Source: Chamaelirium japonicum
Taxonomy: Eukaryota; Streptophyta; Magnoliopsida; Liliales; Melanthiaceae
DNA: 64,000 bases
Reading direction: 5' to 3'
Assembly: GCA_947650365.1 (NCBI GenBank)
Contig: OX393551.1
Coordinates: 63,047,173-63,111,172, forward strand
Of this stretch, positions 11,000 to 21,971 are shown in pieces. A program made the position numbers and the translations under genes. Every line of letters begins with the position of its first letter. Position 1 is the first letter of the stretch. The notes beneath the pieces were generated by a model. It was not told the origin of the DNA. It worked only from the letters and a program-made list of their open reading frames with translations, and did no database searches.

Positions 11000-12195
11000 T
11001 GATGGATTCAGGATGCTTAAAAGAACTCAAGTGCTGAATTTAAACAATTAGAGATAAATTTTTGCACGTCTTCATTCAAATTTCAGCAAGGATAAAAAAA
11101 ACTAATCATTATCTGAACATGCCCAAACAATTTTACTTTAGCGAAGTGATAAAACTAGAATGTAAATAATTAATTCCAAATTTAAGAAGAAAATTTCAGC
11201 AATAAGGTGCAAGACAAGATCTCAAATAGATAAGCCAAAGTCTCAACAAAACATAGATCCAAGCAAATACAATCCTATGGATGAGATTCTTCAAAGCCAA
11301 ATAGATTGAAAGACCAAATAAAATCAGCAATAGGCCGGTTTATGATGAGGGTTATCATATGAAAATATCGAGGGACGATTCAAACCGTGCTTCGGTCAAT
11401 GCCGGCCGCGATCGAGGACTCTGTTTTTGTACAAAAATGGGTGGAAGGGGAGGTGTGGTCCGGAAGATAGGGATGAAGAAGTCGGGATGATTTGATCTTG
11501 GAGAAGAGATGATCTCCGCGTCGATCTTCCGTGAAGTTGTAGACAAGAGCGTGGTGATGAGGAAGAAGCTTGTGGAGAGAAGAAGACTAGAAGCAAGATG
11601 GTTCTTCGTATGAGGCTCCGAACAAGCGAACCCGCTTCTCCGTTCTAGGGTTTCAATTCATCAATCCATCTCCTCGCCATTAGGGTTTTTGAAGGCCTTT
11701 ATTGGGGGGAAATAAAAGAACAGGAAAGAAAAGAGAGAGAAGGAAAGCCACGGGATGAGAGGGAGAGAGAGGGATCGCGGGCACGCATCCCGAGGGGGGG
11801 CGCGCGAGTATTGCCACGGTAGGAGAGAGAGAACGGGTAGAGAGGGGCGGCTTATGGGTTTTAGGGCTTCTTTGGCTCTTTAAATCTCATCCATTGAGAT
11901 TCTATCTCACTTAGGATCCTACGACAACTAAACAAACATAGAAATGAGTCAGTTCGGCATCTATGGCTCGCACCGAATGCGAAGATGGGTCGCATCTAAC
12001 CAAACCAGAAATAAAAACATAAATAACTCAAGAACCACAAGTCGGATCGACAGAAAGTACAAACCAAAGTCAAAGGTAATTGAAAAGGCTTTCCAATGAT
12101 GTAGACGGATCAGCGATTGGCCTCTTGGATCTCCGAAGGGAACCAAAATACACCATCAGCTGTAGAAATCTGCTTGTCGGAGCTCGTCTGCATCA
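11000..12195 (-). repeat. 5' LTR of gypsy-Y
   Basis: 1,196 bp, minus strand TGATGCAGACGAGC...CTGAATCCATCA. Aligns with 7103-8310. Its outer flank GAAGC pairs with GAAGA left of the other LTR. Confidence 0.85.
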
Positions 12196-12838
12196 GAAGC
12201 ATACCTTGTTGATTATGTGGTTGAATCTATTGCAAGCATAAGACTAATTAGGATAGTTTTTTATCTCTCCGTAAGCCAATACTTTCCTACTACGGTGCAT
12301 GGGAAGTGAATTATTTACTTTTTAGCATAGGAACTCTTTTTTGGGTGGTATATCCTCTTAGATATTTGTGCGAGCTCAAGGATCAAGCTACCTGCCAACT
12401 AAGTTTGTCTTACTCTTGCATTAGAAAGTACGTTCTATATCCAAGGTTTGAAATTTTGGTTTCGTGTCAGGTTTTGGTCCAAGCTAAAACCAAAATTTCG
12501 ACCGAAATTGACTGAAATTTGAAATTTTCAATCCAATCGTATATCCTGCCTTGCAATTTTATGGTCCTGAACATAAAAGCATAATTGTTCACTCAGATCA
12601 CAATAATACCAAATATGCATAACAAATTTTAACTAGCTGGAAATTCCAAAATAAGATTTAGTTTAACTTGTTATATATGCTTTCTGTAAACTTGTTATAA
12701 ATGCTTTCTTTAAATTTGTTATCTATGCATTTAATATGTATTCATGTTTTCCAGTTCGTTGTCATTTTCTCAGTCTGCTGATTTGGCAAATTCTTGAATG
12801 TAGCTCACGTTCTTATTTTCGTGTGACATCATATCCAG
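12196..12838. other. Intron upstream of the ectodomain exon
   Basis: AT-rich intron sequence ending in the acceptor ...CATATCCAG at 12838. A short inverted-repeat-like stretch (12443-12530, GGTTTGAAATTTTGGTTTCG with GACCGAAATTGACTG) resembles the ends of the AT-rich repeat family. I find no LRR-coding exon here, so the LRR exons lie left of the window. Confidence 0.55.
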
Positions 12839-13332
12839 GTTATATGGCAATCCTGTATGTAAGAATGCAAACGGACTCAATATTGTCCAGTTCTGTCAGC
12901 CTCAGATAATAATTCAGGAACCTGGAAGCGTGTCAAACACCAAAACAAGTTGTACTCCATGCCCTACAGATTTGACTTACGAATATAATGTGTTGTCCCC
13001 TCTACCATGCTTCTGTGCTGTCCCACTTGGAGTTGGATATCGGTTGAAAAGTCCTGGATTCTCTGATTTTCTTCCATATTACAATAATTTTGAGGAGTAT
13101 TTAACCACTGGTCTTCAATTTGCACTTTATCAATTAGAAATTGATTCATTTATTTGGGAAGAAGGTCCAAGGTTAAAGATGAACTTGAAGTTATTTCCAA
13201 ATTATACTACTCAATTTAATGACAGCGAGGTCCTACGACTCAGAGGCATGTTCACAGGATGGCTGATTCCGGACTCTGATATTTTTGGACCATACGAACT
13301 CCTCAACTTCACTTTGGGATCTTATGCGAATG
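12839..13332 (+). CDS. LRR receptor-like kinase (LRR-VIII-1 type), ectodomain exon
   Basis: 494-nt internal exon between an AG acceptor (12837-12838) and a GT donor (13333-13334); it enters in phase 2 and leaves in phase 1. It encodes LYGNPVC followed by a cysteine-rich stretch, then CFCAVPLGVGYRLKSPGFSDF, GPRLKMNLKLFP and FGPYELLNFTL. This is the conserved membrane-proximal ectodomain after the LRRs in the At1g06840/At5g01950 group of plasma-membrane Ser/Thr receptor kinases. The frame has no stops or frameshifts. The protein presumably binds an extracellular signal; the ligand cannot be read from sequence. Upstream signal peptide and LRR exons are outside the window. Confidence 0.93.
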
Positions 13333-13416
13333 GTATGTCTCGAAGACTATATCTGTTATCACCATTAATTCTTCACTTTGGGATCTTATGCATGCATGGT
13401 ATGTCTTGAAGACTAT
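13307..13416 (+). repeat. Tandem duplication of the exon end and 5' splice site
   Basis: The 44-bp segment starting CTTCACTTTGGGATCTTATG at 13307 spans the last exon bases, the donor GTATGTCT and early intron. It recurs at 13371 with small changes, 64 bp away. The second copy carries its own ATG|GTATGT donor at 13399. Use of the second donor would lengthen the exon by exactly 66 nt (22 codons) with no stop, and would keep phase 1. Confidence 0.85.
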
Positions 13417-13806
13417 TTATGTCTCAAAGCCATTGAATTTTTTTTAACAAGGAAACATATATTTACACACGTAATTTATTGTCATGAAGTCAGGATTTGA
13501 TACTTACAATAATGGTAACATGCCCATGATTTTGCAAAAACTCAGTAGAAAGGAAATCTTTTGGTTTGTAAATGTGGCAAAGTTAAACAAATATGATTAT
13601 CCTGATGATGAAAAGGAAAAACCCAATCAAATTCAGGCTATTTATAATTGTTGATCAAGTTGAATCATGATGATAATGTGAAAGGAAAACAGTAAATGAT
13701 CATGACATAAGAATCACAAATCCTATCAAGTGTAAAGCAATTCTGTCACTCCAATGAAAAGTTACCAATGTTCTCCATTTCCCTAAATTATTTTTCATGT
13801 GATCAC
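13417..13806. other. Intron sequence, nothing recognised
   Basis: AT-rich, no repeats or coding sequence identified. Probably the original 5' part of the intron. Confidence 0.5.
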
Positions 13807-13915
13807 TGTTAATGTATATGGGTCGGGTTCTATGTACAGTCGGGTCGGGTTGCTTGTGTATGCATGTACATATATCATCTCATTCTCTCCAAACCCTAGC
13901 CGTCATCTCCTAACA
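13807..13915 (+). repeat. 5' LTR of a copia fragment (copia-E)
   Basis: 109 bp from TGTTAATGTATATGGG to CATCTCCTAACA, followed directly by TGGTATCAGAGG (iMet PBS, 13916-13926). It is the same family as the LTRs at 45397-45537 and 63015-63155, but about 30 bp shorter because the ATTGGG...AATGAGAAGC block is missing. Confidence 0.85.
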
Positions 13916-14398
13916 TGGTATCAGAGGTCTAGGGTTCTCCGGCTCCGCAGCACCCCCCGGCTCCCCCTCCGGCCACCGCAGCCCCTCCCTCAAGCAGCCA
14001 CCCGGCCCCCCGCAACACCCGCCGGCTACCTCCAACACACCTCCCGCCCCTTCCTCGGCCTTCCCCCTCCACCTCAGCCCCTCCCTCCGGCCACCACAGC
14101 TACACCTCGGCCCCTCCCTCTGGCAACCACCACCGGCCCCCGCAGCAACCATTGGCCATCGCAACCCCCTCCCACAATCGATCCCCCCCTCCTGCAGCCC
14201 CCCCCCCCCCAGCCTCCTCTAGCACCCGATTCCCCCTCCGGCAGCCTCTCTAGCACTCGATTCCCTCCTCCGGCAGCCCCTTCGACAGCCCCTCCCACAC
14301 CGGCAGCCCTTCCAATCACCACAGCCACCTGATCCCACCCTCACCCGTACTGGCAGCCCCTCCGGCCCTCTCCAGACACCCGCTCCTCCCCCCACCGG
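13916..14398 (+). mobile_element. copia-E leader: PBS plus C-rich untranslated region
   Basis: The primer binding site is followed by about 470 bp of CCCCTCC/CCGGC-rich sequence like the copia-C leader at 47778-48376. The fragment stops abruptly at 14398 before any gag sequence. The open frames here are proline-rich artefacts of composition. Confidence 0.7.
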
Positions 14399-15861
14399 CA
14401 TTGTAAAGCTGATGGTAAAAAACTTTGGGTAGGTCATGATCTTGTGTTCCGGTACCAAAATAATGAGAATAGCTGGGTAGGTGATAGACCTTGCTACTTA
14501 GCAAAATACTTCTGACGGTTTTCAAACCGAAATTCCAAGAATTAGTTTGTTATCAACGAAACTAACTAAAAGTAATTTGATGAGGACTGTACACACAACG
14601 TGGTATCTTTCCATTGTGATAAATTCAGATATTGTTCTAACTCTTGGGACTGAATACTAAGCTTTTTAGCTTGAAATATCAACTAATAACAAGTATATAA
14701 AATATAAATAGCTCACAAGTTAGTAATATCTGACAAAATTACTAGGGTGAATCCCAAATGATTAACACTATATGCTTCTGGGGCTCATATTAGGCCCTAT
14801 GGGCTATGTGGAAATATTTGGAAAGATCTAAAATTAAGTTCATCAATGGAATCAAAAGAGACTATGTAGAACGAAAATACCCAGATGTTGCATACCAAAA
14901 CAAAAGTGGAAGATGTAGTAGTCGATCACTCTGGTCCGATCATCTAGTGTCCAACGAAGCTTTGACCTACATACAGCCCGTAACAAGCGGAAGGCAGATG
15001 ATTGTATATGGCTCTAGAAGGGATCAAGGAAGCAGTAGAATGAAGCAGGGTGGGAGAAAGGGAATACAAGTGCAAGGACAAAACTTTGAGATTTAAGAAT
15101 ATCTATATCAATAATGGATCCCCAACAATGGAGAAGAGGTGGTTTTATAATGGGTTGTAGGCTTCATTGGGAAGATAAAGGGCTTCATAGAGAAGAGAAA
15201 AGATTTGGGAGATGAAGACTGGAAGGAGAAAATCTGAAGCAATGGATGAATGTATAGCGAAAGAGGGAGAGCGAGGGTCTTTGAGGAGGACAATGAAGAC
15301 TGTGAGAGGATGAGAGAGACCACTTGGGAAAGCGAGGGAAATGAAATCCTATGGCTTGGGGTTTCGAAGGAAAAAAAATGGAGAGATCTAGGGCCGGTTG
15401 CTATGTAGGAAACCTCTCCTCTAAGCGGGTTTAAGTTGAGCCAATAATGGGTCCAAAGTGGGTTTAAGTTGAAGATCCAATGGCTTAAGTGGGGATCCTA
15501 TAAAGCTTTAAGTGGGGATCCAATAAGAGAGCCCAAATCAGATCTATTATGGATCAACCCCAACCTAAGTCAGGTCCAAAGTAACCTAGCCTAATCATGT
15601 TGCACTCACACACACACACACACACACTATGACTCTTGTTATTGGGACTTCCTCTGCACTTGGGCTAGTACATGTAAGAATATGGGACTTTGATCAATAT
15701 CATAACCCAAAGGCAACCAACAGAAAGCTAACAAAAGCTGAATACACCCGGGGACTAAAACAGCAAAATACAGTGGGAAAATTGTAATTTTACCAAGAAG
15801 GGAAAAATGGTTAATTGATGACAAGATCCGCACCATAATCTTAATAATGCTGAAATGACTT
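14399..15861. other. Unclassified intron sequence with a CA microsatellite
   Basis: AT-rich to 14760, then 14760-15370 purine-rich (GAGAAGAGG, GAGGGAGAGCG) with the look of an old LTR or leader but no clear ends. From 15400 to 15560 AAGTGGG/TTTAAGTTGA motifs are repeated. A (CA)n tract occupies 15604-15629. No coding sequence supported. Confidence 0.45.
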
Positions 15862-16530
15862 ATATTAAAAAAAAAATCAGCTGTTTTTAGGCCTTTTTAT
15901 GATATTTTGGGCTATTTTTAGGCTCTATGAATGATGTAGAATGTTCCCTAAGTTGTGGGGGTTGTCTGTGACCTCATTCGAGAGTTTTTCGGACAATTTC
16001 GGGATCTTTCGGATGTGATTTCTGTTTATTATTAATAAAAACAGTAAACAGGTATCAGCGGGGTACCTACGGTCGAGATTAAAACCTCGAACCGATGGCC
16101 AGATGATTGTGGCAGCCTTCTGGTACCCTCTTAATTGATGGGCAGCCTTCTGGCACCCTCTTAAATGATGTGCAGCTATTGGGCTTTAATTAAAGGCTAA
16201 ATAGGTTTATCTTAAGCCCAATAGGGCTTCACCTCAAAGTTACCGCTCCCGCTCTCTCTTTTCGTGATCCATCGGCGCGAACCCCCTTCTCCGCATGGAA
16301 ACCAAGCTGCTCGACCCCCTTTTCCGTCCCCTCTCTTCTCTCTCTATCTCTCCCTTGTTTCTCTCTTTTCCTTTCCTTTCGTGGCCAAACACATCTCCAT
16401 CATTCCCCTCTTGTTCTCCTTTGATCCGAACCATCCACTAGAATCCTATAAAGAGGACAAACCCTAGATAATGTAGATTTTTGGTGAAAAGAAGCCTCTT
16501 CGTGAGAGATTAGGGTTGACTCGTGTCCCC
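15862..16530 (+). repeat. Diverged LTR fragment of the element-X family
   Basis: It aligns in the plus direction with the X LTR copies at 29726-30336 and (reversed) 30662-31281 and 33243-33861. Shared elements are a GGCC-rich TTTTTAGG stretch, CCTCATTCGAGAGTTTTTCGG, TATTATTAATAAAA, a GCGGGGTACCTACGG block, CTTATCTTAAGCCCAATAGG and the CT-rich CTCTTTTCCTTTCC end. Clearly older than the other copies; both ends are missing. Confidence 0.65.
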
Positions 16531-17249
16531 ATCCTTTCTTCCTCGACTTCACCTCAAGAAGCGTAGTCTTCCACCTCTAGGAGTGGTACTCGGCTACCAA
16601 ACCAAAGGATCCGGCGACCTCATCTTGACGGCCTTTCTCTGTGAGCGAATCCTATGGGAGATTTCCTCATTTTTACAGCGGTTTGATTTATCTTTGTTAT
16701 ATATTTCCTTCTTTTTCCCCTAAAATTCTACACATCATATCTTGATCCCTTCGCCTCTTTTGCTTCCCCAAAAACCCTCTGCTTCGCTTCTATTGCATGT
16801 CCACAAGAAGTCCCATCCCATGCCCGTCATGATCATCCTGGCTTAATCGGGATTCCGTTGGTTGCCTTTTTGCTTCATTTTCTGCATTTATTCGTTGCTG
16901 AATTTTTATTTTCTTCACCTTATTTCATTGTTGCGAATAAATTTAATTGTTAAAAAGAATCATATTTGCCTTTTGCCATCTAGAGAAAGGATCATAGGTT
17001 GCCTCCCGCCCTTTCCTGCATCATTAAGTCTGGCAGTCTGATATGCATTGGAAGTGCTCTTTCTAGGAAAATAGCCATATGTGTCAATTAAAGCTTGAAC
17101 TAAGGGATGATTTCTTGATGGTATGTTGTTTTTTCTTCTACTAAATATTGAATAGTATATTAGTGTTAAAGGTCCATCTTTTCAATATATCATTTGACAA
17201 GTTAAGGGTGTTGTTATTTGCACCGATAAAATTACTTGGGGAACACAAT
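16531..17249. other. Intron sequence, nothing recognised
   Basis: CT-rich to about 16860, then AT-rich. No coding sequence, RNA gene or known transposon end seen. Probably the remainder of the old LTR and ancient intron sequence. Confidence 0.4.
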
Positions 17250-17945
17250 TTAAAATTGAAGAATTGCCCAATGTGTATTGTTTGGGGGTCGACCGTCAAA
17301 CACTCGTGAGGTGAGAGCCTGCTGGAGGGGAACCGCGGACTGGTGCATCGATTTTCTCCGTTGCAGGTAGATGTTGTAGCTCGCAATTGAGACATGCAAA
17401 TGATAACATGAGGTTAGGAACAATCGGCTCTCTCTGGAGCACGGACCCTCCGATGATCAAGTCAGTGAAAGTTCAGTGGAGAAGAAAAGAGAGCTCAAAT
17501 TGGAGGAGGTGGGCTGATGTATTGCTCACAGGGATCCAACCACTTCCATGGGCTCCGGGGGTGCTTTTATAGTGCTTGGAGGGGGAAGAGAAGTCGACAC
17601 GTTCTTGCCCACGTGATTGCCAGATGGTAGCAGCGGGTTGGAGCAGAGTGAGCTTGCCCACGTGGTCACCAGTGGCAACGTCGGGTTGGAGCAGAGCGAG
17701 CTCACCAAGGAGGTGGGCTGTTGTATTGCTCACAAGGATCTAATCACTTCCATGGGCTCCGGAGGCGCTTTTATAATGCTCAGAGAGGGAAGAGAAGTCG
17801 ACATGTTCTTGCCCTCGTGATTGCTAGATGGCGGCGTCGGGTTGGAGCAGAGCGAGCTTGCCACGTAATCACCAGTGGCAATGTTGGGTTGGAGCAGAGC
17901 TCGCTCGCCAATGTGGTCACCAGGTGGCGGCGTCGAGTTGGAACC
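17250..17945 (-). repeat. LTR-like block with nested tandem repeats
   Basis: A ~200-bp unit occurs twice (starts near 17508 and 17711): GGTGGGCTGNTGTATTGCTCAC, CATGGGCTCCGG, TTTTATANTGCT, AGAGAAGTCGACA. Within it a ~40-bp motif (CAGTGGCAACGTCGGGTTGG, GCAGAGCGAGCT) recurs about five times. On the minus strand the TTTTATA segment reads as a TATAAAAGC box in each large unit. Together with the gypsy-Z protease remnant just to the right, this fits a duplicated U3 promoter of a minus-strand LTR. Confidence 0.55.
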
Positions 17946-18039
17946 CAATCGACAGTTTCATCGTGGTATTATAGCCCAATCGATAGTTTGACCAAACAAC
18001 AGTTGGTGACTGGCTTGCTAACAGTGTTCTCTAGCCAAG
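17946..18039 (-). pseudogene. gypsy-Z protease fragment, distal part
   Basis: Minus-strand translation reads WLENTVSKPVTNCCLVK, then LSIG, stop, YHDE. This matches the gypsy-Y protease (WLDSTMSKLVTHCCLVKL) and continues exactly where the fragment at 41180-41320 (…YRTTWLENTV) breaks off. The two pieces were one gene before the 23-kb nested insertion between them. Confidence 0.65.
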
Positions 18040-20299
18040 CTTCTCAATTGCAGGCTTGAGGCCCTACCAATGTGCTATTTGGGCCCCCCCCTTGACAACG
18101 CCAGGCTTACAAAGGAAGATTAACATAATGTTATTGTGGGCACAAAACAATAGTTTGTCTTTATTGCTGGAAACCTTATGAGATTATAGCCGCTCCTGGG
18201 TCTTGGGTGTGGTGAGTCGGGGCGGTGAAGATGTTATCAGGAAATTGTGGGAGAGATCCTCTGGAGGGTCCCTTTGATTCCGTCTCCACGGATCTTCATG
18301 CGAGACTTCAAAGGGGTTGCCTAAGACAGGTCTTTACAGGAATTTGAGTTTTTGGAGAGGCAAAGGGGTTTTTGCCGTACTTTTGTTCCTTCCGTGCTTC
18401 GAGCGTCTGTCGGATAAGGGGCATCGTCGTTCTTTGATCTCCGTGTCTTCCTTGGCTCTTGCTAGACCTTGGTATCCTCAATCATCGATCTTCTACGTCG
18501 ATTTTGCTTTTGACGCTTGCTTTTTCTTTAGCTTTGGCTTCGGCTTTGCTCTTGCGTTGGCTTTGCTTTGACGCTTGCGCTTGAATGTAGATGGAGAGAG
18601 GCTTGTGATGATTTAGTTTTTTCAGACTTTGTGCCATATTGGAAAGAACGTGCATTGCTTTGCTCGTCGTCCTATATAGTTCGTCGACTTTGGCACGTGC
18701 GTTGCTTTGGCGCGGGCTTTGCTATTGCTTTGCCTTGGGCTTTGGCTTTGGCTTTTACTTTATCTTTGCTTCAGGCAACGATTGTAGCGTCTTTGGCCTT
18801 TCTCCGAGATTCCTTCTTCGTGGACGGAGTTGAAGCTTTCTTTGGTGTTGATGACGACGAGTGTAGCGTTGCCTTTGGCCTTCTTCTCCGAGCTTTCTTC
18901 TTTGTGGACGGAGTCGAAGCTTTATTTGGTGATAAAGACAACGGGTATAGCACCGGCTTTGGGCCTCATTCTCCAAACTTTCTTCTTCGTGGATGGAGTG
19001 GAGTCTTGATCTTCAAGTGCAAGGCTTCACGTTGATGATAACTTTTGTGGACTAAGCTATTCCCTTGGGATGTGGTTTCCCGTGCCTCGTGAAGCTTTCG
19101 GTCCTCAAGCGTTAGAGCCTTATTCTTTGCAGAGCCTTAATGTTCCTTGTCTTGCAACCTTTTGGTTCTTTATTTGTGTACCTTCTTGATGGTGATAGGC
19201 ATGGCGTCAACCTTTGATGACGGCGAGTGTAGCGTCGTCTTGTGCTTCCTTCTCCGAGTTTTCTTCTTATTGGATGGAGTAGAATCTTTCTTTGACGTTG
19301 AAGACGATTGATGTGGCGCCGGCTTCTGGCCTCCTTTTCCAAGCTTTCTTCTTCATGGATGGAGCATAGATTTTTTTGGCTTTGACGGTGATGCATGTAG
19401 CGTCGACGTTGGCATCCTTTTCTGGGCTTTCTTCTTTGTGCATGGAGTGGAATCTTTCGATCTTCAAGTGCATTGCTTCATGGTGAAGGATGTGTAGACT
19501 CAAGCAGGGATCCCCACGGGGGATATGCTTCGCCACCCTCCTGAAGACTTTGGTTGTCGAGCGTTGGAGCCTTCTTCTTTGCAGAGCCTCTTTGTCTCTT
19601 CATTTTCGTCCTCTAAGCCTTCCTCCATGCCCCTCTATTTATAGGTGAAGGGGAGGGGGTGGGAGAGATATGGGTGAATCTTTAAAATCCCTTGAATATC
19701 TCTCCCCAAAACTACTCGGGATCTATCCTTTACTTTATATAGGGATTTGATCCTTGTCTCTTTCATTTTTTGTATCAAGTAGTTATGGACTAGATTTTGA
19801 CTCTATTTTTTGAGATTTAAGCTGATTCGCACTTTGATCGATGACGACCCAATCTTTTATTTTGACCGTCTGAGCGTGGGATCAGTACGGATCCACGGCT
19901 GTGTGACATCCGCACTACCTCCCTTGTGCATTGCGCTTTTTCTTTCCTTTTTCTTCTTTTCTTTCTCTTTCTTTTATTTCCTTTTCTTTTTTCTTTCTTT
20001 TCTTTTCCTTTTTCTTTTATTTTTGGCTGGCCACACCTCCCTAAGGGGAGGGGGTCGTGTGCCTTGAAGGAGGTGCCGATGGACCCCACCTGGCCCTCTC
20101 TTTGATCGGGCTTGGGTCCCTTGTGCGAGGGGTCGGTGGGCTCCACTTGTGGGTGGGCCCTACCAATCCTGTTTTTGAGGTGGGCTTGGACCTTATTTGT
20201 TGCGGGTCCTCGCATGAACTTTCGGATTTGAGGGGGCCTCGTCATTAGCTGGACGGGCCAACTTGTGTGGACTTTAGACAATGTTTTTTCATTGTCTAT
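18040..20299 (-). repeat. W repeat, LTR-like, copy 1
   Basis: From about 18750 to 19480 an ~84-bp degenerate unit recurs at least six times, with core TTCTTCNTNGTGGANGGAGT, TTTGNTGNTGANGACG and GTGTAGCG. On the minus strand there is a TATA box (CTATAAATAG, 19635-19644) upstream and AATAAA near 18160 downstream, so it looks like a transcribed LTR. It matches 61433-62890 in the opposite orientation, including GAGGATCTCTCCCACAAT and CCGGCTCACCACNCCC. CT-rich 19920-20035. Ends and autonomous partner unknown. Confidence 0.55.
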
Positions 20300-21673
20300 A
20301 GTGATCATGGATAAAAATACCGGTTGTGGACAAATTATCGGCCGGTCGAAAAAATGGTTTGAACCGAGTGGTACGAACCGGTATCGGTCTTAACCGGTCC
20401 ATACCGGTGTGAATTGATTTTTGGTTTCGAAAAAATTTGAAAAAATAACCAAATAATCCAAATAATCTAAAATACTTGTTTGTGATGTTTTTTTTCGTTA
20501 GTAAACTAGTTATAGGTATGAATCGGTCTTTTTAAGTTATAAAGTCACTGTATGATTCTAAATTGTAGAATTTGATATAGTTATTAAATTGTATGTGTTT
20601 GATTAGCCTAGTATTATGCTTAGGGATTACAAAACACAATTCATGACCATTGCACAAAAATGAGTTTCACAACTAACACGACTACATGAGTCATATTTTA
20701 CAATTTCACATAATAAACATATATTCATAGTCTTAAGACTCCTAACATGTTTAGCAAATAAAATGCATATCCATAACTTACAAGAGTAGAGAATTAGGTA
20801 TTTTTACCTACTTAGACTGAGTAACTTAGTACCACATGGAACTTCGGGCAGACTGTATTTCATCATCATCATCATCATCATTGCCTCGTGGATGACCGGA
20901 TGGCGGCAATGTCGGATATTGGAAGAAATCATACACAAATGACTGATATTTGCATGAACCCCAAATTTGTAATAAAAGAAAATAAAAAAAAATGCAACAA
21001 AAGAAAATAAAAATGAAAAAACCCTAAATTTGCATGAAGCGATCATGCAAATTTGGAGATGATGCTTATAGATCTATAGATCTAAGTTCTGATGGCATAG
21101 ATCTAGCCCATATCAACATTTTCACCATAATTATTTGATTTTTTTTTCAAAAAAAATGCAAAAAAAGAAAAGAAAAATGAAAACCCCCCAAATTTGCATG
21201 AACCGATCATGCAAATTAGGAGATGATGCTTATAGATCTATAGACCTAAGCTTTGATGGCATAGATCTAGCCCATATCAACATTTCACCACAATTATTTG
21301 GTTTTATTAAAAAAAAAGCAACAAAACAAAAGAAAAATAAAAAAATTATGAAAACATACCTTCAAATGTGATTTTGATCTTGCAAATCTGAGTTTTTGGC
21401 TTCAAATCTTTCAAATCCAGCTAGTATGGAGCTTCACCTCATGTGGAAATGAAGAAAGATGCACAAAAAAATGAAATCGGAATGAAGAAAACACCTAAAA
21501 CTATGATTAATACCCGAAACCAATTCAAACCGGCTGGTTCGAACCAGTATTTGGTCGAACTGGCCGGTTTTTACGCGGTTTGATCCTCGCGACCGGTATC
21601 AACTGAATACTGGTGCGGTTCAATCCGGTTCCCGGTTCGTACCGGCCGGTATTTTGATCCTTGACAGTGATCA
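20300..21673. mobile_element. hAT-like non-autonomous DNA element with 8-bp flanking repeat
   Basis: AGTGATCA flanks both sides (20300-20307 and 21666-21673), the size of a hAT TSD. The inner ends share GGAT-N-AAAATACCGG in inverted orientation, followed by dense CCGGT/ACCGG motifs (20330-20410; 21530-21655). The core is AT-rich and non-coding with a ~165-bp tandem duplication (about 20989-21153 and 21154-21316, GATGATGCTTATAGATCTAT). A (TCA)n tract lies at 20859-20880. The terminal bases are not perfect inverted repeats, so superfamily assignment is tentative. Confidence 0.55.
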
Positions 21674-21963
21674 AGAAAGTGGAATTCCAGCTGGCCAACT
21701 GGAAACACAAACATCTTTCTCTTGGAGGTCGTCTAACACTGGTCAATGCAGTCTTATCGGCCATTTCATCCGACTACCTAGCTTTCTACTTCATCCCGTC
21801 GTGGGTGGTTGAACGCATTGATTCGATTATAAGCTCCTTCCTGTGGAAGGATGCAAATTGTCTCTCGAGCACTTACCACAATTGGGGCGTGGTTTGCAAA
21901 TCAAAAGATCAAGGGGGACTGAGGATCCTGTGCTTGAGGGACTTCAATATAGCTCTATTGGAC
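21674..21963 (+). pseudogene. LINE-C ORF2 fragment (5' of LINE-A insertion)
   Basis: In frame it reads FQLANWKHKHLSLGGRLTLV, SDYLAFYFIPSWVVERID and SSFLWKDAN, the post-RT region of a plant L1 ORF2, ending at FNIALLD. The sequence resumes at 27707 (KWWWRLQ) after the LINE-A insertion. A short deletion changes YHLVNWG to YHNWG. The upstream endonuclease and RT are missing. Confidence 0.85.
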
Positions 21964-21971
21964 GGGGGGAC

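Larger units (their letters stand above)
7103..12195 (-). mobile_element. Pol-deficient Ty3/gypsy element, gypsy-Y
   Basis: About 5.1 kb with two similar ~1.2-kb LTRs (7103-8310 and 11000-12195). An iMet-type PBS sits inside the right LTR and a purine tract (GAGTCTGGGGGACT on the minus strand) inside the left LTR. Flanks GAAGA (7098-7102) and GAAGC (12196-12200) look like a 5-bp TSD with one mismatch. The 2.7-kb interior has gag and protease only; RT and integrase are absent and about 1 kb of unrecognised sequence stands in their place. It would need enzymes in trans. Confidence 0.85.

Noticed and set aside
12839-13332. Host exon as a pseudogene or captured gene fragment
   Set aside because: Frame and splice sites are intact and the downstream TM and kinase exons follow in the right order, strand and phase.
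13799-14332. 177-codon proline-rich frame
   Set aside because: It spans the copia-E LTR, PBS and C-rich leader, which are untranslated in copia elements.
17508-17900. CRISPR-like or satellite array
   Set aside because: The units are imperfect, nested and without regular spacers; an LTR-internal minisatellite in a eukaryote explains them.
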